A stretch of 64,000 nt of DNA from Afipia sp. GAS231 (GCF_900103365.1 NZ_LT629703.1:1488001-1552000); one strand, 5' to 3'; positions 9,303-18,458 are shown, counted from the stretch's first letter. The notes: a model not told the origin generated them from the sequence alone. Made by a program: numbers and translations.

Positions 9303-11291
9303 TCACAGCTCCATGCCATCGTTTGGATCAAGCGCGACTTGGCGGACAACGCCACGCATCTGCTGACGTATGAGCCGGGACTGCCGGACCGCGTCCTCGT
9401 CGTCGTCAAGAACAACGGAAAATTCTTCTGCCGGCGTAGGCCCCGTCGTCTCCTTGACGATCGCAACGTGATCGGGGAGTTCGGGCTCTCGACGAAGACC
9501 ACTGTTCGCCGTGTCTTCCACAAGCTGATGGGCTTTTTCAGGTGGAACCGCCGCCGGCTTCAGCGCTTCAACCGCCGACCATCCGTCCGCTCGCGACGAC
9601 CGGCTAGAGGCCGCGGGATCGGGCGGCGGCAAGACCCGCTCGGTAAACCGCCGATCCTCGTAATAGCGCGCCTTCTTCGCCCTGATAGGCGGCGTGCCCG
9701 CCACCATGACGATCTCGTCCGGCGGAGGAAGCTGCATGACCTCGCCTGGGGTCAAGAGTGGCCTCGCCGTTTCCTGCCGCGAGATCATCAGGTGCCCGAG
9801 CCAGGGGTTCAACCTGTGTCCGGCATAATTCTTCATCGCCCGCATTTCGGTCGCCGTACCGAGCGCGTCGGACACCCGCTTGGCGGTCCGCTCATCATTG
9901 GTCGCGAAGCTGACCCGGACGTGGCAGTTGTCGAGGATTGCGTTGTTGGGCCCATAGGCCTTCTCGATCTGATTGAGCGATTGCGCGATCAAAAAACTCT
10001 TAATGCCGTACCCCCCCATGAAGGCGAGCGCGGACTCGAAGAAATCGAGGCGACCGAGCGCCGGGAACTCGTCGAGCATCATCAGGACACGATGCCGGCG
10101 GTCCCTGGCATGCAGGTCTTCGGTCAGGCGCCGGCCGATCTGATTAAGCACCAGACGGATAAGCGGCTTGGTCCGCGAGATGTCGGAAGGCGGCACCACG
10201 AGGTAAAGCGTCGTCGGGCTGATATCGGCGATCAGATCTGCAATCCGCCAGTCGCACTGGCGCGTCACCTTGGCCACGACGGGATCGCGGTAAAGTCCGA
10301 GGAACGACATCGCGGTGGACAGGACACCGGAGCGTTCATTCTCGGACTTGTTGAGAAGTTCTCTCGCGGTCGAAGCGACCACGGGATGCGCACCTTGCTC
10401 GCCAAGGTGCGCTGTGGTCATCATCGCCTTCAACGTCGCCTCGATCGGGCGCTTCGGGTCGGACAGGAAGGCAGCGACACCAGCCAGGGTCTTGTCCGCC
10501 TCGGCATAGAGGACGTGGAGGATGGCGCCGACCAGAAGCGAATGACCGGTCTTTTCCCAATGGTTCCGTTTGTCGAGCGAGCCTTCGGGGTCAACCAGGA
10601 CATCAGCGACGTTCTGGACGTCGCGCACCTCCCACTCCCCACGTCGAACCTCGAGCAGCGGATTGTAGGCTGAGGACTTTGGGTTGGTCGGATCGAACAG
10701 CAGGACGCGGCCATGACAGGAGCGGAAGCCGGCGGTCAGTTGCCAGTTCTCGCCCTTGATGTCGTGTACGATGGCAGAGCCGGGCCAAGTCAACAGCGAG
10801 GGGACAACCAAGCCGACACCTTTACCGGACCGGGTGGGAGCAAAACACAACACGTGCTCCGGTCCATCATGGCGAAGGTAGTTGCGGTCGAGCTTGCCCA
10901 GCACCACGCCATCCAGACCGAGAAGTCCGGCCGCTTGAACCTCCCGTTCATCGGCCCAGCGCGCCGAGCCATAGGTCTCGACATTCTTGGCTTCGCGGGC
11001 CCGCCAGACCGACATGCCGATCGCCACCGCAATCGAAACGAAGGTCCCCGACGCCGCGATGAAGGCACCCTCGACAAAGACCTGAGGGGCATAGGCATCG
11101 TAGACGAACCACCACCAGAAGAAGACCGGCGGGTAATAGACTTTCCAGCCCGACAACTGGAACCAGGGACGTCCAAGCTCCGGCTGGTAAGCGAGCCGCC
11201 AGGCCGTCCACTCGGTTGCTCCCCAGATGGCGATCAAAACGATCAGGCCAACAACGATCACCTGTCCCCAGAGGATTTTGGTTCCGGACAT
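9303..11291 (-). CDS. traG: Type IV coupling protein TraG/VirD4
   Basis: Membrane ATPase of 662 residues that links the relaxase-DNA complex to a type IV secretion channel. Two to three N-terminal membrane helices lie at residues 10-100, then the Walker A motif APTRSGKGVGLVVP at about residue 150 and the Walker B region VLMMLDEFPALG at about 405. The C-terminal tail is charged and poorly conserved. It is full length for the family. The gene lies between the relaxase and the RHH regulator on the same strand, the usual order in rhizobial elements. Because no mating-pair genes are present in the window, this coupling protein would have to dock to a transfer channel encoded elsewhere. Confidence 0.93.
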   Translation of the reverse strand: MSGTKILWGQVIVVGLIVLIAIWGATEWTAWRLAYQPELGRPWFQLSGWKVYYPPVFFWWWFVYDAYAPQVFVEGAFIAASGTFVSIAVAIGMSVWRAREAKNVETYGSARWADEREVQAAGLLGLDGVVLGKLDRNYLRHDGPEHVLCFAPTRSGKGVGLVVPSLLTWPGSAIVHDIKGENWQLTAGFRSCHGRVLLFDPTNPKSSAYNPLLEVRRGEWEVRDVQNVADVLVDPEGSLDKRNHWEKTGHSLLVGAILHVLYAEADKTLAGVAAFLSDPKRPIEATLKAMMTTAHLGEQGAHPVVASTARELLNKSENERSGVLSTAMSFLGLYRDPVVAKVTRQCDWRIADLIADISPTTLYLVVPPSDISRTKPLIRLVLNQIGRRLTEDLHARDRRHRVLMMLDEFPALGRLDFFESALAFMGGYGIKSFLIAQSLNQIEKAYGPNNAILDNCHVRVSFATNDERTAKRVSDALGTATEMRAMKNYAGHRLNPWLGHLMISRQETARPLLTPGEVMQLPPPDEIVMVAGTPPIRAKKARYYEDRRFTERVLPPPDPAASSRSSRADGWSAVEALKPAAVPPEKAHQLVEDTANSGLRREPELPDHVAIVKETTGPTPAEEFSVVLDDDEDAVRQSRLIRQQMRGVVRQVALDPNDGMEL

Positions 11292-11327
11292 TCCGAAGGT
11301 CCTTCCGCAATTGAATTGGCGAGATAG

Positions 11328-13091
11328 CTAGAGGCCTAGGTCGCGCTTGCGACCAAAACCCCATTCAATGCCGCCGCCGTCCTTCACGACGCCGGTGACG
11401 TGCTGGCCGAGCTTTCGTTCGAGCTCGCGCGACCAGGGCACGAGCTGGAAGCCCAGCCCGTTATCGATCATGGCGAAGCGCCCCGAGGCGAGCGTCAGGC
11501 GCTGGCGATAGGTGCCCGCCACGTGTTCACCGGAGGCGGCCTTCAAGTGAGGCAGCCCGGTGTCCGCCGAGACTCTTGCCCCCACCTCGTCCAGTTCGCG
11601 TCGGCGCAACGTGTTCAGGAGATCGCGCTGCAGGATAATGCGCTGGCCCTGCCGACGTGCCAGACCTTCCTGGATCAGATGCTCGGTGCGAGCCTCCATA
11701 GCTTCGCGGACCTCGCGACCAAATCCGCTCATGGCAAGCGGCATGGGGTCCCGTTCGACCAGTCGGTGGTCGAGCCAGGTCGCCCCCTTGGCGGTGACCT
11801 GCTTCCCAATATCCAGGTCGGAACGGATCGCAAGCACCAAGGTGGGACGCGGATCGCCGGCTTGACCCCGGCGTCGTACTTCGACAATTCCACCGACCGG
11901 CGGTGCATGTTCGAAGGCCTCGATCCCTCGGAAGCGGACGTGGTGGGCGCGTCCGTCTGTTCCATCGATGACCACGTAGGCCTCGCCAGTCAGTTCGTCA
12001 TGTAATCCCCGATCGACAAGCCGCCCGACGATCTGGGACGTCGGCGGTCCACCTTCGATGATATAATCGGAAATGCCGCGCGCCTCCTCGCGCTCGGTAA
12101 AGGCGCGGTGCATCGTCTTGATGATATCGCCTCGCATCCCGAGATCGCGTAGGTTACGCTCGGCTTCGAGCCCGACCATCCATTCCCCAGGAGCAGCAGA
12201 TGCGGCGAGGCCCATCTTCTCCAGATGCTGGAGGCGACCAACCATCAGGCGCCGGATCTCGAGGTCGGAGCTGCCCGGATTCACAGGTCGAAGATCGATG
12301 AAGCCTGTTTCATCGGCTGCCAGCCGGATCTCCTGATCGAGCCCCGTCCATCGCTCTGCCGCGACCTCCCTTTCCAGGGAATTGCGGATTTCATGCTCCG
12401 GTTTTGGTCCCAGTTCGATGGCAACCAGATCCTCGGCGCGTGAGCGTAGGCCTCGGCTGATATAGTCGCGGGAGATGACGAGATCAGCGCCCTCTTCGTC
12501 GACGCCCCGAACGAGAAGATGGACGTGAGGGTTGTCTGTGTTCCAGTGATCGACGGCCACCCAGTCAAGCCGCGTGCCGAGGTCGATCTCCATCTGTTTG
12601 GCTAAGTCGCGGGTGAAAGCCTTCAGGTCGGTCATCTCGCCGGCGTCCTCGGGCGAGACGATGAACCGAAAATGGTGGCGGTCGTCCCTGCAGCGTTCCG
12701 CGAAAGCCGCGCCATCGGCACGGTCGCTGCTGGCATCGAACATCTCAGCCCGCTCGCCGCTCCGGGTGACGCCATCGCGCTTCAGGTATGAAAGATGGGC
12801 TGTCAGCGGCGCCGAGCGGAATGCTCGTCCTTTGTGGCGGACAACACGCGCCTTCACCACGACGCGCCGCGCGGGACTGAACAACCGGCTGCGGCTAAAG
12901 GCGAGCCTGCCTCGGCCAAAGGTCGAGCGCCCGTAGGCCGTAGAACGCCTGCCAATCGCAGCCTGGCCCGAGGTGTGTCCGGCTTTTTTCGCCGCGCGTA
13001 GCACCTGGTTGATGAAGCTTTTCGACTTCAGCGCGCGGGTACTCCGAATGCGCCCAGGTCGAATACGCAGGTCGCTGTCGCCCACGGTCAT
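11328..13091 (-). CDS. MOB relaxase with C-terminal DUF3363
   Basis: Relaxase of 587 residues that nicks at oriT and pilots the strand. The basic N-terminus (to residue 90) is followed by AHLSYLKRDGV, carrying the probable catalytic tyrosine, by HHFRFIVSPEDAGEM, and by the metal-binding block DNPHVHLLVRG with the HxH pair. The second half is DUF3363, ending with TGTYRQRLTLASGRFAMID and GFGRKRDLGL. It is 36 bases upstream of traG on the same strand, so the two form a mobilization operon. The gene start has no strong ribosome-binding site, but the N-terminus RPGRIR is typical of the family. oriT is expected upstream, in 13092-13270, but I cannot point to it. Confidence 0.9.
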   Translation of the reverse strand: MTVGDSDLRIRPGRIRSTRALKSKSFINQVLRAAKKAGHTSGQAAIGRRSTAYGRSTFGRGRLAFSRSRLFSPARRVVVKARVVRHKGRAFRSAPLTAHLSYLKRDGVTRSGERAEMFDASSDRADGAAFAERCRDDRHHFRFIVSPEDAGEMTDLKAFTRDLAKQMEIDLGTRLDWVAVDHWNTDNPHVHLLVRGVDEEGADLVISRDYISRGLRSRAEDLVAIELGPKPEHEIRNSLEREVAAERWTGLDQEIRLAADETGFIDLRPVNPGSSDLEIRRLMVGRLQHLEKMGLAASAAPGEWMVGLEAERNLRDLGMRGDIIKTMHRAFTEREEARGISDYIIEGGPPTSQIVGRLVDRGLHDELTGEAYVVIDGTDGRAHHVRFRGIEAFEHAPPVGGIVEVRRRGQAGDPRPTLVLAIRSDLDIGKQVTAKGATWLDHRLVERDPMPLAMSGFGREVREAMEARTEHLIQEGLARRQGQRIILQRDLLNTLRRRELDEVGARVSADTGLPHLKAASGEHVAGTYRQRLTLASGRFAMIDNGLGFQLVPWSRELERKLGQHVTGVVKDGGGIEWGFGRKRDLGL

Positions 13092-13270
13092 GGCCGGGCC
13101 CCGATGGGAGTAAAGGCACCTACAGTGCTGAAAATCTCATTGATCGCGCTGCTCAAAATGCACGGCGCGGCACGCGCCCCGATCGACCGGCACGGTGGAA
13201 CCCAAGCGATGCCAATGGCTTGCGGTTCGACCGGCGAGCCTCTTTTATCTCGCTGATTAGCTGTCGTGTT

Positions 13271-14320
13271 GTAAGCGTCCGAGTCCTGCACCACTCTTCG
13301 ATAGTGTGTTCTCGTTCCATTTCGAGTTCTCTGCTGCATTGGAGAATCTCCGGTGGGTCCAAAACATTTCCAGAACAAAGCCAGGCGCGAATGGTGGTCG
13401 ATTCACATCGAGGCCTGGCAGCGTAGCGGCGTTTCGCGCAAGGCGTATTGCCGTCAACATCGATTGGACGAGGGGACGTTCGCGCGTTGGCTCAAGGCGC
13501 TTGCTGGCGAGGAAGCTGCATGCAAGCTCACGGAATATCAGGCGGAATTGCGCCGTGAAAAGCGCCTTGAACAGCGAGAAAAAGGGCTGCGACGACGCTT
13601 TGGCGTGAGCAAGGACGTGCGCAATCGCGCCCTGCAAGCGTTCTGGGCGATGAACTGGAGCGGAATGGGCGTACGCGAATATGCTGCGGCGCTGTCTCTG
13701 TCGCCCTATGCGCTTCGCAAATGGCGTGACCGGCTCGACGACGGCGAGGTCGAAATCGACTGGCGTGCGCATCTTCACCCCTCCGCCCGCCCCGTCGTTA
13801 GCACTAGTGCTAAGGAATCGACCTCCGAAAGCAGCTTGACAGGCGCTTTGAACGACGCTTCAGCGACGCTGGCCCGGCGCTTCTTCAGCGACGAACAGAA
13901 GCTGGCGATCGTGATGGAAACCGAGCAGCCGGGTGTGACGATCTCCGGCGTTGCCCGCAAGCATGCGATCGTCGCGGGGCTGCTGTTCCGCTGGCGAGTA
14001 GAGTTCGGCGTGGCGCAGAAGAAGCGCGCGAAGCTTGTGCCCGTCGCGCTCGCCGACGGCATGGCGGCAACGCACTTTCTGCGTGAACTTGTGCAACCGC
14101 CGGAAGGAATGATGGTCGCAAGAACCATCTGTTCGCCGGCAGCGATGGCGGCGGGCATCGCTGGGCGGTCGCCTGTTCCCTGGTCGAAACCTGCAAGCTC
14201 AACGACGTCGAACCCTACTCCTACCTGCGTGACGTGTTGCAGCGTATGGTCGACGGACATCCCGTGAACCGTCTCGACGAACTGCTGCCGTGGAACTGGA
14301 AATCCGCAGAGCCCTTGTGA
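13271..14320 (+). mobile_element. IS66-family element with large internal deletion
   Basis: GTAAGCGTCCGAG at 13271 looks like the left end of an IS66-type element. A TnpA-like frame begins at 13353, and the extreme C-terminus of the TnpC transposase lies at 14108-14320 in another frame (KNHLFAGSDGGGHRWAVACS, ETCKLNDVEPYSYLRDVLQ, LDELLPWNWKSAEPL). tnpB and most of tnpC are missing. No convincing right inverted repeat is visible after 14320. The copy cannot transpose on its own. Confidence 0.75.
13353..14267 (+). pseudogene. IS66 TnpA-like accessory protein fused out of frame to TnpC remnant
   Basis: The first 245 or so residues look like a double-HTH IS66 accessory protein: EAWQRSGVSRKAYCRQHRLD near residue 21, a second HTH in AQAFWAMNWSGMGVREYAAA-type sequence near residue 90, and a third in FFSDEQKLAIVMETEQPGV followed by GVARKHAIVAGLLFRWR. 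The last 60 residues are the TnpC tail read in the wrong frame and have no meaning as protein. The start is GTG with GGAG 8 bases upstream. TnpA of IS66 is required for transposition, but with tnpB and tnpC lost only a relic is left. Confidence 0.7.
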
Positions 14321-14482
14321 TTTGAACCTGCGCCGCACGGATCTGCCAGCTTGCCCGTCATGCCAACGGCCACGGGCATCAGCTGCACTAGCCAAATATA
14401 GCGCGAAATGCCATCCTAGAGGCACTAGCGGCCGTGACGGGCCATACGGGCGACAACGCCCGAACAATATCGAGGCTATCAA

Positions 14483-14713
14483 ATGGTCACTAAACGACAT
14501 CAACCAAAGTCGTTCGAACGTCGTGGGGACGCACGTATCATAGATCGCAGTGATATCTCTCACTTCTTCGGCAAATGCGAGCTGTGCGGAAAGGAGGATG
14601 AGCTTCGGCCGTACGGCCCAAACCACGAAAATATCTGTTTCAAGTGCGGCATGAAAAGTAAGGAATTGACTAAGAAGCGGTTCACCGAAATGCTGAAGGG
14701 TACTGGGCACTGA
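14483..14713 (+). CDS. Small zinc-ribbon protein
   Basis: A 76-residue protein with two CxxC pairs (CELCGKEDEL ... CFKCGMK, residues 33-56) that would bind one zinc ion, flanked by basic stretches (VTKRHQPKSFERR, KSKELTKKRF). The spacing is that of a zinc ribbon, so nucleic-acid binding is plausible. ATG 14483 is preceded by GAGG at 7 bases. No family name is recognised. Confidence 0.6.
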   Translation: MVTKRHQPKSFERRGDARIIDRSDISHFFGKCELCGKEDELRPYGPNHENICFKCGMKSKELTKKRFTEMLKGTGH

Positions 14714-14804
14714 GGGCTGAATATCGGACATCGCGAAGACGGAAGCTGCAATAGCTGAGGCCTCTCCAGATGGCTCATCTTTGCGATGTGACAGGGATAA
14801 AGAG

Positions 14805-15029
14805 GTGACGCAGTCTTCCCGAAACGCAGCAGACGCAGGACTGCTTTCCGAAGCCATTGCCGCGCTTAGTGAGCTGGTCTCGCGCGCGCAGGAAGTCCAC
14901 GATCGATCGTTCGACGATGGCCATTCCGTTGATACATGGCAGAGCGATGAACTCCGTGCCGCGATAAAGCGTGCTGAAGCGGTGATCGCGAAAGCGGAAG
15001 CTGCCATAGCTGAGCCCCGTACAAAGTAG
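14805..15029 (+). CDS. Small helical hypothetical protein
   Basis: A protein of about 74 residues starting at GTG 14805 with AGGGA upstream. It is mostly helical and Ala/Glu-rich, ending in IKRAEAVIAKAEAAIAEPRTK. The stretch just before the start (14733-14759) reads, in the same frame, AKTEAAIAEASP, which repeats the protein's own C-terminal AKAEAAIAE. This looks like the tail of an earlier tandem copy. Function unknown. Confidence 0.45.
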   Translation: MTQSSRNAADAGLLSEAIAALSELVSRAQEVHDRSFDDGHSVDTWQSDELRAAIKRAEAVIAKAEAAIAEPRTK

Positions 15030-15198
15030 GAGCTCCCCGAGCCGGTGCTTTGCCACCCGAGGCCGCTAGGCTCGTCAAGACCCGACGTCATGTGCAGCCT
15101 CCGGACGCATACGTCGTGCTTCTCCACCGCCCACCGCCCTCGTGTTTCCGTCCATTCTTCTCCAGCGCACGCCAATGCATGCGAGCTTGCGCATTCAG

Positions 15199-16092
15199 TC
15201 ATCGCGGGCCTCTTGCATCAAATCTCGCGACGAACAACCCTGTTGTCTGTGGCACGAGGGCCGAAGTGTCGTGAACGGAGGCGGCCGTCGGACCCCTGTT
15301 CGGCGGGCGCCCTGGCTGCAGCCGGGCGGCCATCTTTGAGCTTTCAGACCGCACAACGAAGAACGCCGCTGCCGATGGCTCTGGACTCGCGACAGCGCTG
15401 GAAGCTGCAGTGCCGCTGCCGATGATCGGCATCAACCTCCGCAAATAGGCCTGGGTCTCCGCTGGCAATGGACGCCCGGCGAGATGCTCTTCGTAGCGAG
15501 CAGGTCCTGCGTTGTAGGCTGAAAGGAAGCCAGGCGCACCGTACCGGTCGTACAGTTTGCGAAGGTACGCAGTACCCGCAACAATGTTGTCATGGGGATC
15601 GTAGGGATCGTTACCGAGGTGGTACCGAAAACGTAGCTCTGCCCACGTCTCTGGCATAATCTGCATCAGGCCCATGGCACCTTTCGGTGACCTCGCGCGC
15701 ACGTCTCCGGCGCTTTCGACATCTATGACTGCGCGCATCCAATGCACCGGGACGCCGAAGCGGTGCGAGGCCTCCTCCACGAAATCCGCAAACGGGTCGC
15801 TAGTTCGGGACTTCGCTGCAGGCTCTGCGAGGCGCATCTCCGCTACAGCAGTAGCGTTCCCCACAGTCAGCGCGACGAACAACGGTACGACAGCGCGTAG
15901 GCTCCTCTCGAACAAACGCAAGCGTGCCACCGTGCTTACGTCCGTCCAGGGTAAAGCTGCTTCGCGCCGGCCTTTCGGGCGCCCTGGACCGCCGCTGCGC
16001 GCGACAGATTTGCAGTCGTTGGCCGGGACGGAGGAATAGCGCAGCTCTTGGTCGAACAGAGGAATGGCAGATCGGAAACTTAATGCGCGCAC
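15199..16092 (-). CDS. Lytic transglycosylase (SLT domain), transfer-linked
   Basis: Periplasmic murein hydrolase with an SLT/goose-lysozyme-like domain: FGVPVHWMRAVIDVESAGD with the catalytic Glu in VES, then SPKGAMGLMQIMPETW, YDPHDNIVAGTAYLRKLYDR and FLSAYNAGP. It cleaves peptidoglycan glycan strands and in conjugation helps the transfer channel cross the wall. A hydrophobic signal-like segment (VVPLFVALTVGNATAVA) begins about 65 residues in, so the true start may be an internal GTG near 15932; GTG 16092 is given because GGGAGG lies 6 bases upstream and the traF stop is only 3 bases away. It is the last gene of the DUF2840-traF-SLT operon. The C-terminal 60 residues are low-complexity. Confidence 0.82.
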   Translation of the reverse strand: MRALSFRSAIPLFDQELRYSSVPANDCKSVARSGGPGRPKGRREAALPWTDVSTVARLRLFERSLRAVVPLFVALTVGNATAVAEMRLAEPAAKSRTSDPFADFVEEASHRFGVPVHWMRAVIDVESAGDVRARSPKGAMGLMQIMPETWAELRFRYHLGNDPYDPHDNIVAGTAYLRKLYDRYGAPGFLSAYNAGPARYEEHLAGRPLPAETQAYLRRLMPIIGSGTAASSAVASPEPSAAAFFVVRSESSKMAARLQPGRPPNRGPTAASVHDTSALVPQTTGLFVARFDARGPR

Positions 16093-16094
16093 GA

Positions 16095-16607
16095 TCAATC
16101 CTCCCAGGTCCACACTGGAAGCGCGCGGCCAATGACGGACGATGCCGGCAGGAACCCGAAATAGCGGCCATCCAGCGAGTTGGTGGACCGCCAGTTCATG
16201 ACGAAGAGTTCGCCCTCACCGACGACGCGGCAGCCCTGCCATTTCGGGAGCGGATGGCCGCGACCATCGCGATCTCGGGCCTCGCCCATTTTGATGGCGT
16301 CAATCGAAACGGTGAGCCCGCTTCTGCAGACGGTTTGCCCGGGAAACGCCAGCACACGTTTAAGCATCGGCAGCCCGGCTGGTAGATAGCCGTTCAGGTC
16401 GAGAAAGGTCGATAGTGGTTCCGGCGGCTGAACGGCAAGGAGTTCAGTGACGAACAGGTTGTCGGCCGGCTGCAAACGATAAAGCCCGATTGGTACGCTG
16501 TCGGATGCATTCCAGACATAGAGCGGTGTGATCTCCAGAACGATTGGTGCAATAAGAGCCGCTGCCCCGCCGAGCATCGCGATCAACGTCTTAGACCGTC
16601 CTGTCAT
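16095..16607 (-). CDS. traF: TraF-type S26 signal peptidase
   Basis: Protein of about 170 residues of the TraF/signal peptidase I (S26) family. One N-terminal membrane helix (LIAMLGGAAALIAPIVL) is followed by NASDSVPIGLYRL, where the conserved Ser lies in the SxPxGLY motif, by LPMLKRVLAFPGQTVCRSG with the catalytic Lys region, and by SLDGRYFGFLPASSVIGRA. In IncP plasmids TraF cyclizes the pilin, and rhizobial elements keep it next to DUF2840. ATG 16607 overlaps the upstream stop (ATGA) and is chosen over longer starts that run into DUF2840. Confidence 0.87.
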   Translation of the reverse strand: MTGRSKTLIAMLGGAAALIAPIVLEITPLYVWNASDSVPIGLYRLQPADNLFVTELLAVQPPEPLSTFLDLNGYLPAGLPMLKRVLAFPGQTVCRSGLTVSIDAIKMGEARDRDGRGHPLPKWQGCRVVGEGELFVMNWRSTNSLDGRYFGFLPASSVIGRALPVWTWED

Positions 16608-17068
16608 CGCATGATCCTCTGCCGATGAAGCCACGCCTGGTGACGGGCTCTCGTGTAAGAGCGTGGGTTTTCGTTGACGGAAAGACGGTTGTGGACGTGA
16701 TGCCAATAGTCCGGTGCGGCGTCCGCTGGATTGATGTCCAGTGCTTCGACGACGTCGATCAGCTGAAGAACCCGCTCAACCTTGGACCAACCTGAAAGCC
16801 GTAGGAGAATCTCACCGCCAGGCTGCACATACGGTACAGTCGAGCAACGCCGTCCCGGGGCGACCGCGCGTAGGACGTCGATTCGCGAGATTGCCGCTCC
16901 GAAGTCGGTCGACGTCCAGCGAACGAACGCAAAGATGCTGCCTGGCGCAAATAACATCACCCGTCGGCGACCATCCAGGACCTTCTCCTCGACAGCGCGT
17001 CCGAACCGAATGCGGTTCTCGATGCGCTTCTCGAGCCAAAGGAGTTCGACTTCCGTGAGATCGCTCAT
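16604..17068 (-). CDS. DUF2840 protein
   Basis: A 154-residue DUF2840 protein, conserved upstream of traF in rhizobial mobile elements. Motifs seen are TEVELLWLEKRIENRIRFG, PGSIFAFVRWTSTDFGA and the C-terminal PDYWHHVHNRLSV. No membrane segment is visible and the function is unknown; gene order ties it to conjugative transfer. The stop overlaps the traF start (ATGA), showing translational coupling. In many elements a parA gene directly precedes it, but here the next 200 bases hold none. Confidence 0.82.
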   Translation of the reverse strand: MSDLTEVELLWLEKRIENRIRFGRAVEEKVLDGRRRVMLFAPGSIFAFVRWTSTDFGAAISRIDVLRAVAPGRRCSTVPYVQPGGEILLRLSGWSKVERVLQLIDVVEALDINPADAAPDYWHHVHNRLSVNENPRSYTRARHQAWLHRQRIMR

Positions 17069-17271
17069 GAAACGCTCCGAACTTGTGAGACTTTCTGATT
17101 GCGTGGCTGGATCGCGATTGCGACGGCGCGGAAATTGATCAGCAAAAGGCGCTAGATCTTTGCGAGGGACAAACCATCAGATCCTGCGCGTCACACGGGG
17201 GCAGATCGCCAAGTAGCGCGCAGCTCAAGCTGGTCGCGCTCGGATGAGTGTTTGCGCCGCATCCTTGGCGA

Positions 17272-17553
17272 CTAGCGGCGTTCCTGGCCCGCATATGGGC
17301 GCAGCACCGGATGCTTTTTGGCCGGCAGAACAGTCCCCTTCCCAGGATCAGACGTCGACGTTTTGGTGCCCAGATCGGCCCAGGCCTTCAAATCATCCAG
17401 TGCGTAGACGACGCGGCCGCCAATCTTCCGATAGGTCGGTCCGGTGCCGTAGGTGCGGTGCTTTTCTAGGGTGCGGCCGGAGAGACCGAGGAATCGCGCA
17501 GCTTCGGGCGTGCGCAGGAAGCGTGGCGGTAGGCTGGCTATTGGGTCGGGCAT
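17272..17553 (-). CDS. AlpA-like helix-turn-helix protein
   Basis: A 93-residue MerR/AlpA-type HTH protein. The DNA-binding part is LRTPEAARFLGLSGRTLEKH, followed by RTYGTGPTYRKIGGRVVYAL and DDLKAWAD, the canonical HTH-17 pattern. Such proteins act as transcriptional activators or excision factors on mobile elements. Commonly a replication-initiator gene lies directly downstream, but that gene is missing here and 200 bases of unassigned sequence separate this one from DUF2840. Confidence 0.78.
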   Translation of the reverse strand: MPDPIASLPPRFLRTPEAARFLGLSGRTLEKHRTYGTGPTYRKIGGRVVYALDDLKAWADLGTKTSTSDPGKGTVLPAKKHPVLRPYAGQERR

Positions 17554-17686
17554 TTGAAAACTCTGTGATGACGATTTGTACCGGCGGTGGTGCCGGCGGG
17601 TGTGCGGTCATCGTGGAGGAGCATGCCCTCGCAGGGGGATGCCGGTGATCGGAGGCTGGATTTTCGATACCCCCAGATCGAAGGCA

Positions 17687-18316
17687 CTACTTGTTTTTGC
17701 GCCGCGGCCGTAGAAGTCCACGATAGCCACCGCGCATCAATTCGAAGCCGCTGTGTACGAGGCGAATGGTCCGATTCCGCAGATCGTGCGTTTTCCAGGC
17801 GCGATCCGGGATCTTCCTCTTGCCGAACAGCGCCTCGGCTATTGAGCGGTAAGTGCCGCCAGAATTGCGAGCATCGAGCGCGCGAATGGCGGCGCCTAGT
17901 CGCCCGCGCCGCTGTTTGGATAGTTCATAAAAAGGGGGCCCTGGGGCGCGCCCATTCATTGCCCGCCACAACCGTCGGCCAGCGTGCGCGCGTGCATCAA
18001 AATCGCCGTCAAACGGCAACTCGGCTACATACCTTGCGCCGATAGCTGGGGGCTCTTTCAGCCAGACACGATGCTCCACAGCGCCGAGACGGAAGATGGC
18101 GTGCCATCCATCGGAGGCGCGCCGCACCTGACCGGCCGTGAGATCGAGCAGTGGCTGAGGCGCGTCGCCGGTACGGAGCGACGTGGTCGCTGCGATTGGA
18201 ACGACAGTCGGCAGAACCTCGGGCGCCCAAAAGATGGTCTGCTCGCTGCAGGACCCTTGTGGGTCATGCGCGAAAGCAGATGCCCCACCTCCTCCTGAAT
18301 TCCGGCGTTGCTTCAC
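17687..18316 (-). CDS. DUF2285 (RovC-like DNA-binding) protein, frameshift-separated N-terminus
   Basis: The recognisable part is EQTIFWAPEVLPTVVPIA near residue 25, then the DUF2285 core with ALDARNSGGTYRSIAEALFG and IPDRAWKTHDLRNRTIRLV, and a basic C-terminus. DUF2285 is a DNA-binding domain found in regulators of mobile elements. The first 15 residues from the GTG at 18316 read through the end of the overlapping DUF6499 gene in another frame; the DUF6499 and DUF2285 parts join well only if the frame changes by one base near 18270. It is either a broken two-domain gene or an overlapping pair. Confidence 0.7.
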   Translation of the reverse strand: MKQRRNSGGGGASAFAHDPQGSCSEQTIFWAPEVLPTVVPIAATTSLRTGDAPQPLLDLTAGQVRRASDGWHAIFRLGAVEHRVWLKEPPAIGARYVAELPFDGDFDARAHAGRRLWRAMNGRAPGPPFYELSKQRRGRLGAAIRALDARNSGGTYRSIAEALFGKRKIPDRAWKTHDLRNRTIRLVHSGFELMRGGYRGLLRPRRKNK

Positions 18317-18458
18317 CGTCTGGACTGTTGACGATCATCGCTTCGTAGTCGCGTTGATAGTCGACATTGCGACGCAGACATTCCCAAGCGATGTCAGTGA
18401 TGCCAGCATTCTGTAGGCTCTGGTAAGTCTCTGGCGACCGCCAGTCGAATTCAGGCAT
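18264..18458 (-). CDS. DUF6499 transcriptional regulator domain
   Basis: A protein of about 64 residues: MPEFDWRSPETYQSLQNAG, then ECLRRNVDYQRDYEAMI and FRRRWGICFRA. This is the DUF6499 module usually found directly N-terminal to DUF2285 in rhizobial elements, either fused or as a neighbour. ATG 18458 with GGAAG upstream is chosen. The stop lies inside the start of the DUF2285 frame, with an overlap of about 50 bases. Confidence 0.68.
   Translation of the reverse strand: MPEFDWRSPETYQSLQNAGITDIAWECLRRNVDYQRDYEAMIVNSPDGEATPEFRRRWGICFRA

Noticed and set aside
9339..10673. A 444-codon plus-strand frame
   Set aside because: Antisense to traG, no family resemblance.
13775..15202. A 475-codon open frame on the minus strand
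   Set aside because: It is Ser/Ala-rich, overlaps the IS66 remnant and small genes on the plus strand, and matches no family. A shadow frame of GC-rich DNA.
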